Shown: positions 28,044-37,096 of the stretch, one piece after another
How positions within the stretch are numbered: position 1 is the stretch's first letter
Layout of the letters: each line of letters begins with the position of its first letter
From: Rhodococcus sp. SBT000017
GTDB lineage: Bacteria; Actinomycetota; Actinomycetes; Mycobacteriales; Mycobacteriaceae
Length of the DNA: 64,000 nucleotides
Reading direction: 5' to 3'
Assembly (NCBI RefSeq): GCF_003688915.1
Contig: NZ_REFU01000001.1
Span: 4,030,001 to 4,094,000, forward strand
Notes under the pieces: model-generated
Database searches by the model: none
What the model saw: the letters and a program-made list of their open reading frames with translations, nothing else
Told to the model about the DNA's origin: nothing
Position numbers and translations under genes: made by a program

Positions 28044-28087
28044 GATCATGTACGGCCCGCGCAGCTCAGCGCGGGCCGTACATGATC
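28044..28087. terminator. perfect 19-bp hairpin shared by lipase and ynfA
   Basis: GATCATGTACGGCCCGCGC (28044-28062) and its exact complement (28069-28087), with a 6-nt loop. The right arm encodes the last residues of the convergent YnfA protein, whose stop codon lies at the loop. It acts as a bidirectional terminator candidate without U tract. Confidence 0.85.
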
Positions 28088-28395
28088 ACCGCGACGCCGA
28101 TCAGCGCGATCGACGATCCGGCGATGTCCCAGCGATCGGGCCGGAAGCCGTCGGCCACCATCGCCCACAGCAGTGATCCCGCAACGAACACACCGCCGTA
28201 TGCCGCCAGGATCCGACCGAAATTGGCGTCGGGCTGCAGCGTCGCCACGAAACCGTAGGCCCCGAGGGCGATCACGCCCGCTCCCGCCCAGAGCCACCCG
28301 CGATGCTCGCGGATCCCCTGCCACACCAGCCATGCCCCACCTATCTCGAACACGGCTGCCACCGCGAACAGCATGACCGACTTCACAATGTTCAT
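28066..28395 (-). CDS. ynfA: YnfA family (UPF0060) small membrane protein
   Basis: 109 residues, four hydrophobic segments, of the UPF0060 family within the drug/metabolite transporter group. The pattern [20 protein letters not shown] and [18 protein letters not shown] is diagnostic. Export of drugs or cations is proposed for relatives but weakly supported. ATG 28395 (MNIVKSV) matches the family length; an ATG at 28440 would extend it. The gene end lies within a terminator stem. Confidence 0.88.
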   Translation of the reverse strand: MNIVKSVMLFAVAAVFEIGGAWLVWQGIREHRGWLWAGAGVIALGAYGFVATLQPDANFGRILAAYGGVFVAGSLLWAMVADGFRPDRWDIAGSSIALIGVAVIMYGPR

Positions 28396-28501
28396 GCGAC
28401 AAAGGCTCCCACAGTGCCGACCTGGTGTAGAAGGATGCATTCGGGGGTAACAGACCTACAGGCCCCGCGTCGTGGGCCGATTCGGTAGGGGTGAGTAGTA
28501 C

Positions 28502-29155
28502 ATGCGGGACGTTTACACCGAGACACTCGATACGTTGGCGTCGAACCTGTCCGATATGTCGAAGATTGCCGAAAAAGCAATGGTCGACGCCACCCGAGCC
28601 TTGCTGACCGCCGACATCGTCCTGGCCGAGCAGACCATCGAGTACCGCGAAGAGATCGACATCCTCGCCGTCGAGTGGGAGCACGGAGCGTTCGGCTTCC
28701 TGGCCCTGCAGGCACCCGTTGCCCACGATCTACGACGCGTCGTCTCCGGAATCAACATCGTCGCCGATCTACAGCGAATGGGCGGCCTGGCCGTGCACAT
28801 CGCCGAACTGGCCCGTCGTCGCCACCCCGCGCACGTCCTACCACCCGAGGTCGAGGGCGTGTTCGAGCAAATGGGTCGAGTTGCCGTCGCGCAGGCCGAG
28901 GCCACGCAACGCGTACTCGAAACCCGGGACGCCGAACTCGCCGCCGACCTGCGAATCCAGGATCAGGAAATGGACGCACTGCACCGCAGCCTGTTCATGC
29001 TGACTTCTGCACCCGACTGGCCGCACGGCGTGCCGGCCGCAGTGGACATCACGCTGCTCGGCCGCTTCTACGAGCGATACTCCGACCACACCGTCGAGGT
29101 CGCCAAACGAGTCATCTTCCTGGTGACCGGCGATCGCCCCACCGACGAGTCATAG
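28502..29155 (+). CDS. phoU: phosphate signalling protein PhoU
   Basis: 217 residues with two PhoU repeats, each a three-helix bundle; the metal-binding E/DXXXD-type motifs are near AVEWEHG and YSDHTVEVAKR. PhoU dampens PhoR/PhoB or SenX3/RegX3 signalling through the Pst transporter. No pst genes are next to it, so it is a stand-alone copy. Start ATG 28502 preceded by GGGGTGAG. Confidence 0.92.
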   Translation: MRDVYTETLDTLASNLSDMSKIAEKAMVDATRALLTADIVLAEQTIEYREEIDILAVEWEHGAFGFLALQAPVAHDLRRVVSGINIVADLQRMGGLAVHIAELARRRHPAHVLPPEVEGVFEQMGRVAVAQAEATQRVLETRDAELAADLRIQDQEMDALHRSLFMLTSAPDWPHGVPAAVDITLLGRFYERYSDHTVEVAKRVIFLVTGDRPTDES

Positions 29156-29192
29156 TCTGCGCGAACGGCTCGAAGATGGCAGGATCGGCACG

Positions 29193-29996
29193 ATGAAACG
29201 TGACGTCTCTGCGTACCTCGATGTCGACGTGACCGAGGCCAGCACCCTCGAGTTCCAGATCGCAATCGCACCTCATCCAGGAACCGATGTGTGGGAAGCG
29301 CTCTCGTTCACACTCGACGGTCAGCCGATCGAGGCGCAGGAGATCAGCGGTGCTCACGGCACCCGCATCCACAAGATTCACGCCGACGTCGGCAAGCTCG
29401 AGGCGTCGTACTCGGCGACCATCTACGGCAACACCGAGCCTGCACCGGTCTCCGATTACGACCTCTCGCTGTACCTGCGGCCCAGTCGATACTCCGAGGC
29501 GGACAAGTTCTTCGGTTTCGCGGCAACGGAATTCGGTTCCTACCCGCCGTCCGAAAAACTGCTCGCCGAGGTCTCGTCCTGGGTCGGGGCGCGGCTGAGC
29601 TACGTGCCGGGCAGCAGCGACCCCATCGACGGCGCGGTCGACACCCTCCTCGCCGGTGCCGGAGTCTGCCGCGATTACACCCACCTCGTGGTGGCCCTGC
29701 TGCGTGCGGTCAACGTCCCCGCTCGCCTGGTCGCGGTGTACGCACCGGGCTGCGATCCCATGGACTTCCACGCGGTCGCCGAAGCATTCGTCGAAGGCCA
29801 ATGGCGAGTGGTGGACGCGACGTGCCTCGCACCTCGATCGACCCTGGTACGCATCGCCACCGGACGCGACGCATCCGACACCGCCTTCCTCGACAACCAC
29901 GGCGGATCGATCATCCTCAACAGCGCCGTCGTCGGAGCCGTCGTCGACGGCCCACTGCCCTTCGACGACATCACCCAACTGGTGTCGATCACCTGA
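29193..29996 (+). CDS. transglutaminase-like domain protein
   Basis: 267-residue protein with a transglutaminase core: catalytic Cys in GAGVCRDYTHL (near 155), His in DPMDFHAVAEAF and Asp in WRVVDATCLA. An N-terminal beta domain precedes it (bacterial transglutaminase N-domain, KHPTALRFL-like set). Cytosolic, with no signal peptide. Members are probably proteases or amidases; substrate unknown. Runs in the same direction as phoU and the HhH-GPD gene. Confidence 0.86.
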   Translation: MKRDVSAYLDVDVTEASTLEFQIAIAPHPGTDVWEALSFTLDGQPIEAQEISGAHGTRIHKIHADVGKLEASYSATIYGNTEPAPVSDYDLSLYLRPSRYSEADKFFGFAATEFGSYPPSEKLLAEVSSWVGARLSYVPGSSDPIDGAVDTLLAGAGVCRDYTHLVVALLRAVNVPARLVAVYAPGCDPMDFHAVAEAFVEGQWRVVDATCLAPRSTLVRIATGRDASDTAFLDNHGGSIILNSAVVGAVVDGPLPFDDITQLVSIT

Positions 29997-30031
29997 TCGC
30001 ACGAGTACACGCGCGTGGCAGGATCGAGGCC

Positions 30032-30607
30032 ATGTCTCGCACACTGCACCTCGTCGGCGATCCTGAGGCCGATGCACTGCTCGCCGAGGATCCGTTCGCA
30101 CTGTTGATCGGCATGCTGCTCGATCAGCAGGTGCCGATGGAATCGGCGTTCGCTGGCCCGAAGAAGCTCGTAGACCGTCTCGGCGACCTGAAAGTCGACA
30201 CCGTCGCCGACGCCGATCCCGAGGAATTCGCGACCCTGTGCGCGCAGACCCCGGCCGTCCATCGGTTCCCGGGTTCGATGGCCAAGCGCATCCAGGGGCT
30301 CGCGGCATTCCTGGTCGAGAACTACGACGGGAAGCCGCAGGAGATCTGGACTCGCGACGATCCCGACGGTGCCGAAGTGCTGAAGCGACTCAAGGCCCTC
30401 CCCGGCTACGGCGATCAGAAGGCTCGCATCTTTCTTGCACTGCTCGGCAAGCAGATGGGCGTCACGCCCGACGGGTGGCGCAAGGCCGCCGGAGCGTACG
30501 GCGACGACGGTGCGCGTCGATCCATCGCCGACGTGGTGGACGAGAAATCGCTGCTCGAGGTGCGCGAGTTCAAGAAGGCAGCGAAAGCCGCAGCCAAGAA
30601 CAAATAA
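30032..30607 (+). CDS. HhH-GPD base-excision repair family protein
   Basis: 191 residues. The helix-hairpin-helix is in LKALPGYGDQKARIFLALLG (120-140 region), and LLDQQVPMESAFAGP matches the first helical repeat of these glycosylases. The catalytic Asp expected in the HhH-GPD loop is not clearly visible (QMGVTPDGW), so it may be inactive or differ from EndoIII/MutY. No Cys cluster for Fe-S. ATG 30032 is preceded by GGATCGAGG. Confidence 0.82.
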   Translation: MSRTLHLVGDPEADALLAEDPFALLIGMLLDQQVPMESAFAGPKKLVDRLGDLKVDTVADADPEEFATLCAQTPAVHRFPGSMAKRIQGLAAFLVENYDGKPQEIWTRDDPDGAEVLKRLKALPGYGDQKARIFLALLGKQMGVTPDGWRKAAGAYGDDGARRSIADVVDEKSLLEVREFKKAAKAAAKNK

Positions 30608-30657
30608 GTCTGTCGGTGCCGGTCGTTACAGTGACCAGAACTTTCACCGGGGGCGAG

Positions 30658-33051
30658 ATGACCGACAGTATCGGGACGTACGAGGGCTGGCTGGCGTCTC
30701 TCGACGAGGACGCACTGACCGATCTGCTGCACCGTCGGCCGGACGTGGCCACCGACCCGCCACCGCGCTCGTTCGGCTTGCTCGCGCAGCTGCTCGGTGC
30801 ACCGGCTCGGGTGTCGATGCTGCCGCGTCGACTCGACAGCGGCTCGCTCGTTCTGCTCGAATTGTTCGCGCTCATGGGCGATCTGAGCCGCGCCGAGATC
30901 GGGCACTGGGCGAGTGAGGGATCGATCAACGAGACGCCGCACATCGATGCAGCTCTCACGACCCTGACGGCCCACGGATTGATCTGGCCGCACTCTTCAC
31001 CCGGCACCGGCACCGTCGAATATTCACCGATCGATCTGTCCGGGGTGTTCTCGCATCCCTTCGGACTTGCTCGTAGACAACGAAAGCTGTTCCTGCACTG
31101 CGCCGTCGAGCAGGACAGGCTGGCCGTGCTGTCGATCCTCGGTATCGATCCGGCGCTCGAGCGAGGGGCGCGCGCAGACGCCGTTGCGGCTGCGATGACG
31201 CCCGAACGCATCAGGGCGCTGTTCGACGGCGGGTCGGAGGAGATGCGAGAGATGTTGTCTCGCTTCGTCGATGGCAAGCCGGTGTCACTGATCTTCGATA
31301 TTCCTCCGAGCGCGGGGACGCCCGCCTTCGAGCGGGGGTTGTTGTATCGACTGGACGGGCATCGCGTCGAGATGCCGTTGGAGGTGAGCATCGCACTGCG
31401 AGGGGACGGGTGGCGTCTGCCCATCGAACTCACGCCTCCGACACTCGACACCCGCGTGCTCTCACACGACGACGTGCGGCGCAACCGTTCCATCGCCCTG
31501 CTGCAGTTCTGTGAACACACGCAGGCGTTGCTGACGGCCGTCGACGCCGACGGCCTGACGACGATGAAGACCGGTGGCATCAGTGCCAAGGGGATTCGGT
31601 CGCTGACGAGCCGGCTGGGATTCGCCGACGAACACGACACGGCGTTGATGCTGATGTTGGCACGCGAAGCCGGGCTGCTGGCCGAACGCGGGAAGACCGG
31701 CGTCGCGTTGACCTCGGCCTACGAGACATGGCGGACGAGCAGCCGAGCCGAACAGGCAGCCACGCTGGTGACCGCGTGGTGGACTTCGCCGTTCACGCCC
31801 ACCCACCGAGTGCCCCGTGCGTCGCAGAAAACCGTTCTCGTGCTCAAGAAGATGCTCGACGACCCCGCTGCAGCCGACCTGCGCGCGACGGCGATGACAG
31901 CTCTGCTCCGATACGAGGACGCCGACTCGCCGGTGACTGCTCTGCACGATCCCGAGGAGTTCGCCCACTACTTGGGCTGGCACATCCCCGTCGTCTCGAC
32001 GAGCGCCGGACCCGGTCACGTGCACGCGCTGTGGCTGGAGGCCAGTCGGCTCGGGATACTGGCCGACGGTGCACCGACCGATCTGTGCCGCACTCTCGTC
32101 GAGTTCCCCGCGGGTCGAGACGGCGACCCTCGCGAAATCCGTGCGGCACTGGCCGCACAGTTGCAGGACATGGCCGAGTGGGTTCCGTTCTCCGTTCGGC
32201 TGTTGCCCGATTCCACGGCGGTGGTGACCGGACCGCCCAGTACCGAAGTGGCGTCGATACTCGGCGCGTCCGCGCAGCCCGAGTCCAGAGAGGTGGCGTC
32301 TGTCTGGCGGTTCACCCCGACGACCATCCGAGGCTTCTTCGACACCGGCGGCACCGGCGAGGAGTTGATCGATGCGTTGACCGCGATGGCCGACACCGAC
32401 GTGCCTCAGGCGCTGAGCTACACGATTCGAGACTGCTGGCGCACTTACGGCGCGCTGGCCGTGCGCAGGATCCCCTGCGCCATCGTCTCCGAGGACGTCG
32501 TCCTGCTGACGAACATCGAGAGCGACGAGTCCCTGGCCGTACTGCAGTTCCAGCGCCTCGCTCCCACCGTCCTGGTCAGTTCGGCCACGCCGATCGACAC
32601 CATCGCCGTGCTTCGCAGGCACGGATACTCCCCGGTGCGGCACTCCGACACCGGGCAACTCCAACTCGACAGCGCACCTCGGATCCGTACGGGGGATACC
32701 CGACCGACGCATCGTGCCGTCCACCCGGCACGGCACCGACGCGAACCACGCGAAGTCGCGCGGCTCCTGCTGGCCGGCGGCAGCGGAACCGTCGACGAGG
32801 CACGAGTGCGGTCTGCACTGGATTCGCACAGCAGGCTGCTGCCGCGGGAGCTGGATCTGTTGACCGACGCCGCAGCGCGCGGCACCCCCGTCTCGATCGA
32901 CTACCAGAACTCCAGGGGAGCCATCGTGCGGCACGCGATCTCGGATGCGCTGCAGGACGGCCATTGGCTGTACGCGCTCTCGGAATCGACCGGCAGTCGC
33001 GAGAGCTTCGCCATCATGAACATCAGAGCGGTATCAACCGGCCAACGATGA
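30658..33051 (+). CDS. helicase-associated (helicase C-terminal-like) domain protein
   Basis: 797-residue cytosolic protein of the actinobacterial family carrying the Helicase_C_3 (PF13625)-type domain, usually found beside the XPB-like helicase. No Walker motifs are visible, so it has no ATPase itself. The end contains ARGTPVSIDYQNSRG and a WYL-like stretch. The family marker LSRFVDGKPVSLIFD is present. ATG 30658 follows GGGGGCGAG. The usual helicase partner is not in the window. It ends 45 nt before the dnaX GTG start or overlaps an ATG at 33048. Confidence 0.8.
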   Translation: MTDSIGTYEGWLASLDEDALTDLLHRRPDVATDPPPRSFGLLAQLLGAPARVSMLPRRLDSGSLVLLELFALMGDLSRAEIGHWASEGSINETPHIDAALTTLTAHGLIWPHSSPGTGTVEYSPIDLSGVFSHPFGLARRQRKLFLHCAVEQDRLAVLSILGIDPALERGARADAVAAAMTPERIRALFDGGSEEMREMLSRFVDGKPVSLIFDIPPSAGTPAFERGLLYRLDGHRVEMPLEVSIALRGDGWRLPIELTPPTLDTRVLSHDDVRRNRSIALLQFCEHTQALLTAVDADGLTTMKTGGISAKGIRSLTSRLGFADEHDTALMLMLAREAGLLAERGKTGVALTSAYETWRTSSRAEQAATLVTAWWTSPFTPTHRVPRASQKTVLVLKKMLDDPAAADLRATAMTALLRYEDADSPVTALHDPEEFAHYLGWHIPVVSTSAGPGHVHALWLEASRLGILADGAPTDLCRTLVEFPAGRDGDPREIRAALAAQLQDMAEWVPFSVRLLPDSTAVVTGPPSTEVASILGASAQPESREVASVWRFTPTTIRGFFDTGGTGEELIDALTAMADTDVPQALSYTIRDCWRTYGALAVRRIPCAIVSEDVVLLTNIESDESLAVLQFQRLAPTVLVSSATPIDTIAVLRRHGYSPVRHSDTGQLQLDSAPRIRTGDTRPTHRAVHPARHRREPREVARLLLAGGSGTVDEARVRSALDSHSRLLPRELDLLTDAAARGTPVSIDYQNSRGAIVRHAISDALQDGHWLYALSESTGSRESFAIMNIRAVSTGQR

Positions 33052-33095
33052 CCGGCGATGCAACTGTGTCCGTGGTCGCCGGTACCCTTTCGGGC

Positions 33096-35405
33096 GTGGC
33101 CCTCTACCGGAAGTACCGTCCTGCGACGTTCGCCGAGGTCGTCGGTCAGGAGCACGTCACCGAGCCGATCAGCGTGGCGTTGGACAGCAACAGAATCAAC
33201 CACGCCTACCTCTTCTCCGGGCCGCGCGGCTGCGGAAAGACCTCCTCGGCGCGCATCCTCGCCCGATCGCTGAACTGCGCCGAAGGTCCGACATCGACGC
33301 CCTGCGGCGTCTGCAACTCCTGCGTCGCCCTCGCCCCAGGCGGACCCGGCAACTTCGACGTCGTCGAGATGGACGCGGCCAGCCACGGTGGCGTCGACGA
33401 TGCGCGAGATCTGCGAGACAAGGCCGTGTACGCCCCGGCCGAATCGCGCTACGTCATCTTCATCATCGACGAGGCACACATGGTGACCCCGGCAGGCTTC
33501 AACGCGCTGCTCAAGGTCGTCGAGGAACCGCCCGAGCACCTCGTCTTCATCTTCGCGACCACCGAGCCCGAGAAGGTGCTCCCCACCATCCGCTCGCGTA
33601 CCCACCACTACCCGTTCCGGCTGCTCGCGCCGTCGACGATGCGCGTTCTGCTGGAGAAGATCTGCGGCCAGGAACAGGTCCCGGTCGAGGACGCGGTCTA
33701 CCCGTTGGTCATCCGCGCAGGCGGCGGTTCACCCCGTGACTCGCTCAGCGTCATGGATCAGCTCCTGGCCGGAGCCGGGCCCGAAGGCGTCACGTACCCG
33801 CGCGCACTCTCGCTCCTCGGCGTCACCGACGTCGCACTGATCGACGAAGCCGTCGACGCATTGGCCGCGGGCGACGGAGGCGCACTGTTCGGCACCGTCG
33901 ACAAGGTGATGGACGCGGGCCACGACCCACGCCGCTTCGCCATCGACCTCCTCGATCGCATGCGAGACCTGATCCTGATGAAGGCCGTGCCCGACGCCGG
34001 AGAACGCGGTCTGGTCGACGTGCCGGGCGACGTGCTCGAGCGACTGCGTGACGAAGCCGATCTGCTCGGCTCTGCGACGCTCACTCGCTACGCCGAGATC
34101 GTGCACTCGGGACTCGGCGAGATGCGCGGTGCCACGGCCCCGCGTCTGCTGCTCGAAGTGATGTGCGCCCGCATGCTGCTGCCCTCTGCCTCCGACGCGG
34201 AATCGGCGGTGCTGCAACGACTCGAACGCGTCGAACGCCGCTTGGACGTCACCCTTCCGGCAGGCGAGCAAGCAGCCGTCGCCCAGGCAGCCGCGGATCC
34301 GACGCGACCGCAGCTGCAACCCACCGAAGAGCCCGCACCCTCGGGTCCGGCACCGGTGAGCAAGTTCCAGCGACCGTCGCAACGCCCACCCGCCACCGAG
34401 CCGGCCCCCGCCGCACCAGCTGCGCCCGTAGCGCCCGCACCCGCTGCCTCGATTCCCACACCGGCACCTGAGCCTGCACGGCCCGAGCCGACTCCGACAC
34501 CCGAGCCGACTCCGACACCCGAGCCGACGCCGGAACCCGAGCCCGCTCCGACGCCCGAGCCCGCTCCGACGCCCGAGCCCGCTCCCACGCCCGCACCCGC
34601 ACCCGAGCCGGCCCCGCAACCCGAAGCTGTGCCGGAAGTCGTTCCCGCACAACGAGACTCGGTCCCCGCTGCCTCGGTGGCACACGAGGATTTTCCGCCG
34701 GAGCCCGAGGACGATTACGGCCCCGAGCCGGATCCGGTGTTCGAGTCGGAACCGGAACCCATGGCGGCCCCCGCCGCCGCGTCGAGCGAGCCCGACGCAG
34801 CCGCGGTTCGAGCGGTGTGGTCCGAGGTGCGCACGAAGGTACGAGACCGGAGCCGCACCGTCGAGGTCATGCTCTCCGGTGCCTCGGTGCGCACTGTCGA
34901 GAACGGCACCATCACGCTCGGCCACGACTCGGCACCGTTGGCCAAACGGCTGGAGGAACCCCGCAACGCCGACGTCATTCGCGACGCTCTGCGTGACGTC
35001 TTCGGCGTCGAATGGTCGGTGGTATGCCTGGTCGGTGCGGCGGCACCACCGGAACAGTCATCAGCAAAAAAAGATGAACCGGCAGCGAAACCCGCGTCGC
35101 TGCCGAAGTTCTCGAGGCCGAGCCAGGCAGGGGCTCCCCGTCCCACGTCGGACGGGTTCGGATCAGCGGGCGACGGATCCTCGACCGGCATCGGGGCGGA
35201 CGACATTCCGATACCCGAAGCGCCGGACTATCCCGACGAGCCCGAGCCGATAGGCCCACCGCCGCCGGAGACCCCGGAGGATGAGGAAGAGCTGCTCAAG
35301 GCCGCAGCCGAGCCTGCCGATCCGACGGTTCGCCGCGACCCGGAGACCGTCGCGATGGAGCTGTTGGTCAGCGAACTGGGAGCGGTACCGCTCAAAGAGA
35401 CCTGA
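33096..35405 (+). CDS. dnaX: DNA polymerase III gamma/tau subunit
   Basis: 769-residue clamp-loader ATPase. Walker A is GPRGCGKTSSAR, a Cys4 zinc site includes CGVCNSC, and the DEAH-box Walker B is IIDEAHMV; RSRTHHYPF carries the arginine-finger region. Residues ~420-560 are Pro/Glu-rich (PTPEP repeats). The C-terminal DnaX domain starts at VRAVWSEVR and the protein ends in the conserved AMELLVSELGA tail. I used GTG 33096, giving the family start VALYRKYRP; ATG 33048 overlapping the preceding stop would add 16 residues. An A7 run at 35066 with a downstream stem-loop may produce a short -1 form. Confidence 0.95.
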   Translation: MALYRKYRPATFAEVVGQEHVTEPISVALDSNRINHAYLFSGPRGCGKTSSARILARSLNCAEGPTSTPCGVCNSCVALAPGGPGNFDVVEMDAASHGGVDDARDLRDKAVYAPAESRYVIFIIDEAHMVTPAGFNALLKVVEEPPEHLVFIFATTEPEKVLPTIRSRTHHYPFRLLAPSTMRVLLEKICGQEQVPVEDAVYPLVIRAGGGSPRDSLSVMDQLLAGAGPEGVTYPRALSLLGVTDVALIDEAVDALAAGDGGALFGTVDKVMDAGHDPRRFAIDLLDRMRDLILMKAVPDAGERGLVDVPGDVLERLRDEADLLGSATLTRYAEIVHSGLGEMRGATAPRLLLEVMCARMLLPSASDAESAVLQRLERVERRLDVTLPAGEQAAVAQAAADPTRPQLQPTEEPAPSGPAPVSKFQRPSQRPPATEPAPAAPAAPVAPAPAASIPTPAPEPARPEPTPTPEPTPTPEPTPEPEPAPTPEPAPTPEPAPTPAPAPEPAPQPEAVPEVVPAQRDSVPAASVAHEDFPPEPEDDYGPEPDPVFESEPEPMAAPAAASSEPDAAAVRAVWSEVRTKVRDRSRTVEVMLSGASVRTVENGTITLGHDSAPLAKRLEEPRNADVIRDALRDVFGVEWSVVCLVGAAAPPEQSSAKKDEPAAKPASLPKFSRPSQAGAPRPTSDGFGSAGDGSSTGIGADDIPIPEAPDYPDEPEPIGPPPPETPEDEEELLKAAAEPADPTVRRDPETVAMELLVSELGAVPLKET
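35066..35105 (+). promoter_or_regulatory. candidate programmed -1 frameshift signal in dnaX
   Basis: The zero frame reads GCA AAA AAA GAT GAA, so A35066 AAA AAA is a slippery heptamer. After a -1 slip the next codons are AGA TGA, giving a stop at 35075-35077 and a 660-residue product. A stem CGGCAGCG (35080-35087) / CGCTGCCG (35098-35105) with 10-nt loop begins 7 nt after the heptamer. No strong upstream Shine-Dalgarno stimulator is seen. Confidence 0.6.
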
Positions 35406-35642
35406 TCAGCCGACGGTGAGGTCCTCGTTGTCCGCGAACACCAGGCGGCCACTGTCGAGTGCCACGGCCCAACGCCGTGCCACCGCCCATTCCCGTGAGG
35501 TGGTGTCGGGTGTCTGGACGCCGAAGTCCTCGACGATGGCCCCGGTCTCGTAGGCGTCCTGACCGGCCTTGTCGTCGGTGCCGGTGGAGTGAATGCGTAC
35601 TTTGACGCGAGCGCCCACGGTCAGTTCGTTGTCGGTTTCCAT
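35406..35642 (-). CDS. conserved small hypothetical protein
   Basis: 78-residue soluble protein, no recognised family. It is rich in beta-prone and acidic segments (VGARVKVRIHSTG, GAIVEDFG) and looks like a small barrel. Its stop abuts the dnaX stop with no gap. It has a plausible ATG (35642) preceded by GAAGA. The 233 nt from 35643 to 35875 hold the fadA promoter region; I see no other gene there. Confidence 0.6.
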   Translation of the reverse strand: METDNELTVGARVKVRIHSTGTDDKAGQDAYETGAIVEDFGVQTPDTTSREWAVARRWAVALDSGRLVFADNEDLTVG

Positions 35643-35875
35643 GGAGGGTCTTCTTCCGCGCTCGGTAGATCTGATCTATCGGAGTGTCCCATGCCGACTT
35701 CGTTCAAACCTGAAACTCCGCGTCGGTCATGTAGAACGCTCGTTTCGGTCCTTATGTCGGATCCACCCGCGGCCCTACTGTGGCATGAGCTGAGGTCTGT
35801 CGTGGCCTCGCACCGATGCGGTCGGCCACCACTGCGACCGCGAGAAGAACGAGTATCTGGAAGGAACTGCGCGCT

Positions 35876-37087
35876 GTGACTACAGAGGCATTCATTTATG
35901 AAGCCATCAGGACTCCCCGAGGCAAGGGAAAGAACGGCTCCCTGCATTCGGTGAAGCCGATTTCCCTGGTGACGGGCCTGATCGACGAGCTTCGTCGACG
36001 TTTCCCCGACATGGACGAGAACCGGATCTCCGATCTCATCCTCGGAGTGGTCTCACCCGTCGGAGATCAGGGTGCCGATATCGCGCGCACGGCAGTGCTC
36101 GCAGCGAAGATGCCCGACACCGTCGGCGGCTTCCAGCTCAACCGCTTCTGCGCGTCCGGTCTCGAGGCCGTCAACCTGGCTGCACAGAAGGTGCGCTCGG
36201 GCTGGGACGAGCTCGTCATCGCCGGTGGCGTCGAGTCGATGTCGCGCGTGCCGATGGGCAGCGACGGCGGCGCGTGGGCCATGGACCCCGTCACCAACTA
36301 CGACACCTACTTCGCCCCGCAGGGCATCGGTGCCGATCTCATCGCGACGATCGAGGGGTTCAGCCGCGAAGACGTCGACGCATACGCCGTCCAGTCCCAG
36401 GAGCGCGCCGCAGCGGCGTGGTCCGGTGGCTACTTCGCCAAGTCCGTCGTTCCGGTGACGGATCAGAACGGCCTTCTCATCCTCGATCAGGACGAGCACA
36501 TGCGTCCGGGCACGACGGTCGAGTCCCTCGGCAAGCTGAACCCGGCCTTCACCGGTATCGCGGCCATGGGCGGATTCGACGACGTCGCGCTGCAGAAGTA
36601 CCACTGGGTCGAGAAGATCGATCACGTGCACACCGGCGGCAACAGCTCCGGCATCGTCGACGGCGCAGCACTCGTCCTCGTCGGCAGCGAGCAGGCCGGC
36701 AAGGACCTGAACCTGGTGCCGAGGGCGCGCATCGTCGCGACCGCCACCAGTGGTGCCGACACGACCATCATGCTGACCGGGCCCACCCCGGCGTCGAAGA
36801 AGGTTCTCGCAACCGCGGGCCTGACCGTCGACGACATCGATCTTTTCGAGCTCAACGAGGCATTCGCCTCCGTCGTGCTGCGCTTCCAGAAGGATCTGAA
36901 CATCCCGAACGAGAAGCTCAACGTCAACGGCGGTGCCATCGCCATGGGCCACCCGCTGGGAGCAACCGGAGCGATGATCACCGGCACCGTGCTCGACGAG
37001 CTCGAGCGCCGCGGCGGCCGGTACGCCTTGATCACCCTGTGCATCGGCGGCGGCATGGGCGTCGCCACCATCATCGAGCGAGTCTGA
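35876..37087 (+). CDS. fadA: acetyl-CoA acyltransferase (thiolase) of beta-oxidation
   Basis: 403-residue thiolase. Catalytic Cys in [11 protein letters not shown], His in [13 protein letters not shown] and the second Cys in LCIGGGMG. Cleaves 3-ketoacyl-CoA to acetyl-CoA and a shortened acyl-CoA. GTG 35876 follows AAGGA by about 10 nt and gives [14 protein letters not shown]. Nine nt upstream of fadB, forming the trifunctional-complex operon like Rv0859-Rv0860. Confidence 0.93.
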   Translation: MTTEAFIYEAIRTPRGKGKNGSLHSVKPISLVTGLIDELRRRFPDMDENRISDLILGVVSPVGDQGADIARTAVLAAKMPDTVGGFQLNRFCASGLEAVNLAAQKVRSGWDELVIAGGVESMSRVPMGSDGGAWAMDPVTNYDTYFAPQGIGADLIATIEGFSREDVDAYAVQSQERAAAAWSGGYFAKSVVPVTDQNGLLILDQDEHMRPGTTVESLGKLNPAFTGIAAMGGFDDVALQKYHWVEKIDHVHTGGNSSGIVDGAALVLVGSEQAGKDLNLVPRARIVATATSGADTTIMLTGPTPASKKVLATAGLTVDDIDLFELNEAFASVVLRFQKDLNIPNEKLNVNGGAIAMGHPLGATGAMITGTVLDELERRGGRYALITLCIGGGMGVATIIERV

Positions 37088-37096
37088 GGTATTACG

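Noticed and set aside
34430..34620. Short tandem PTPEP-type DNA repeats as a possible repeat array or CRISPR
   Set aside because: They encode the disordered Pro/Glu linker of DnaX in frame; no spacers or cas genes.
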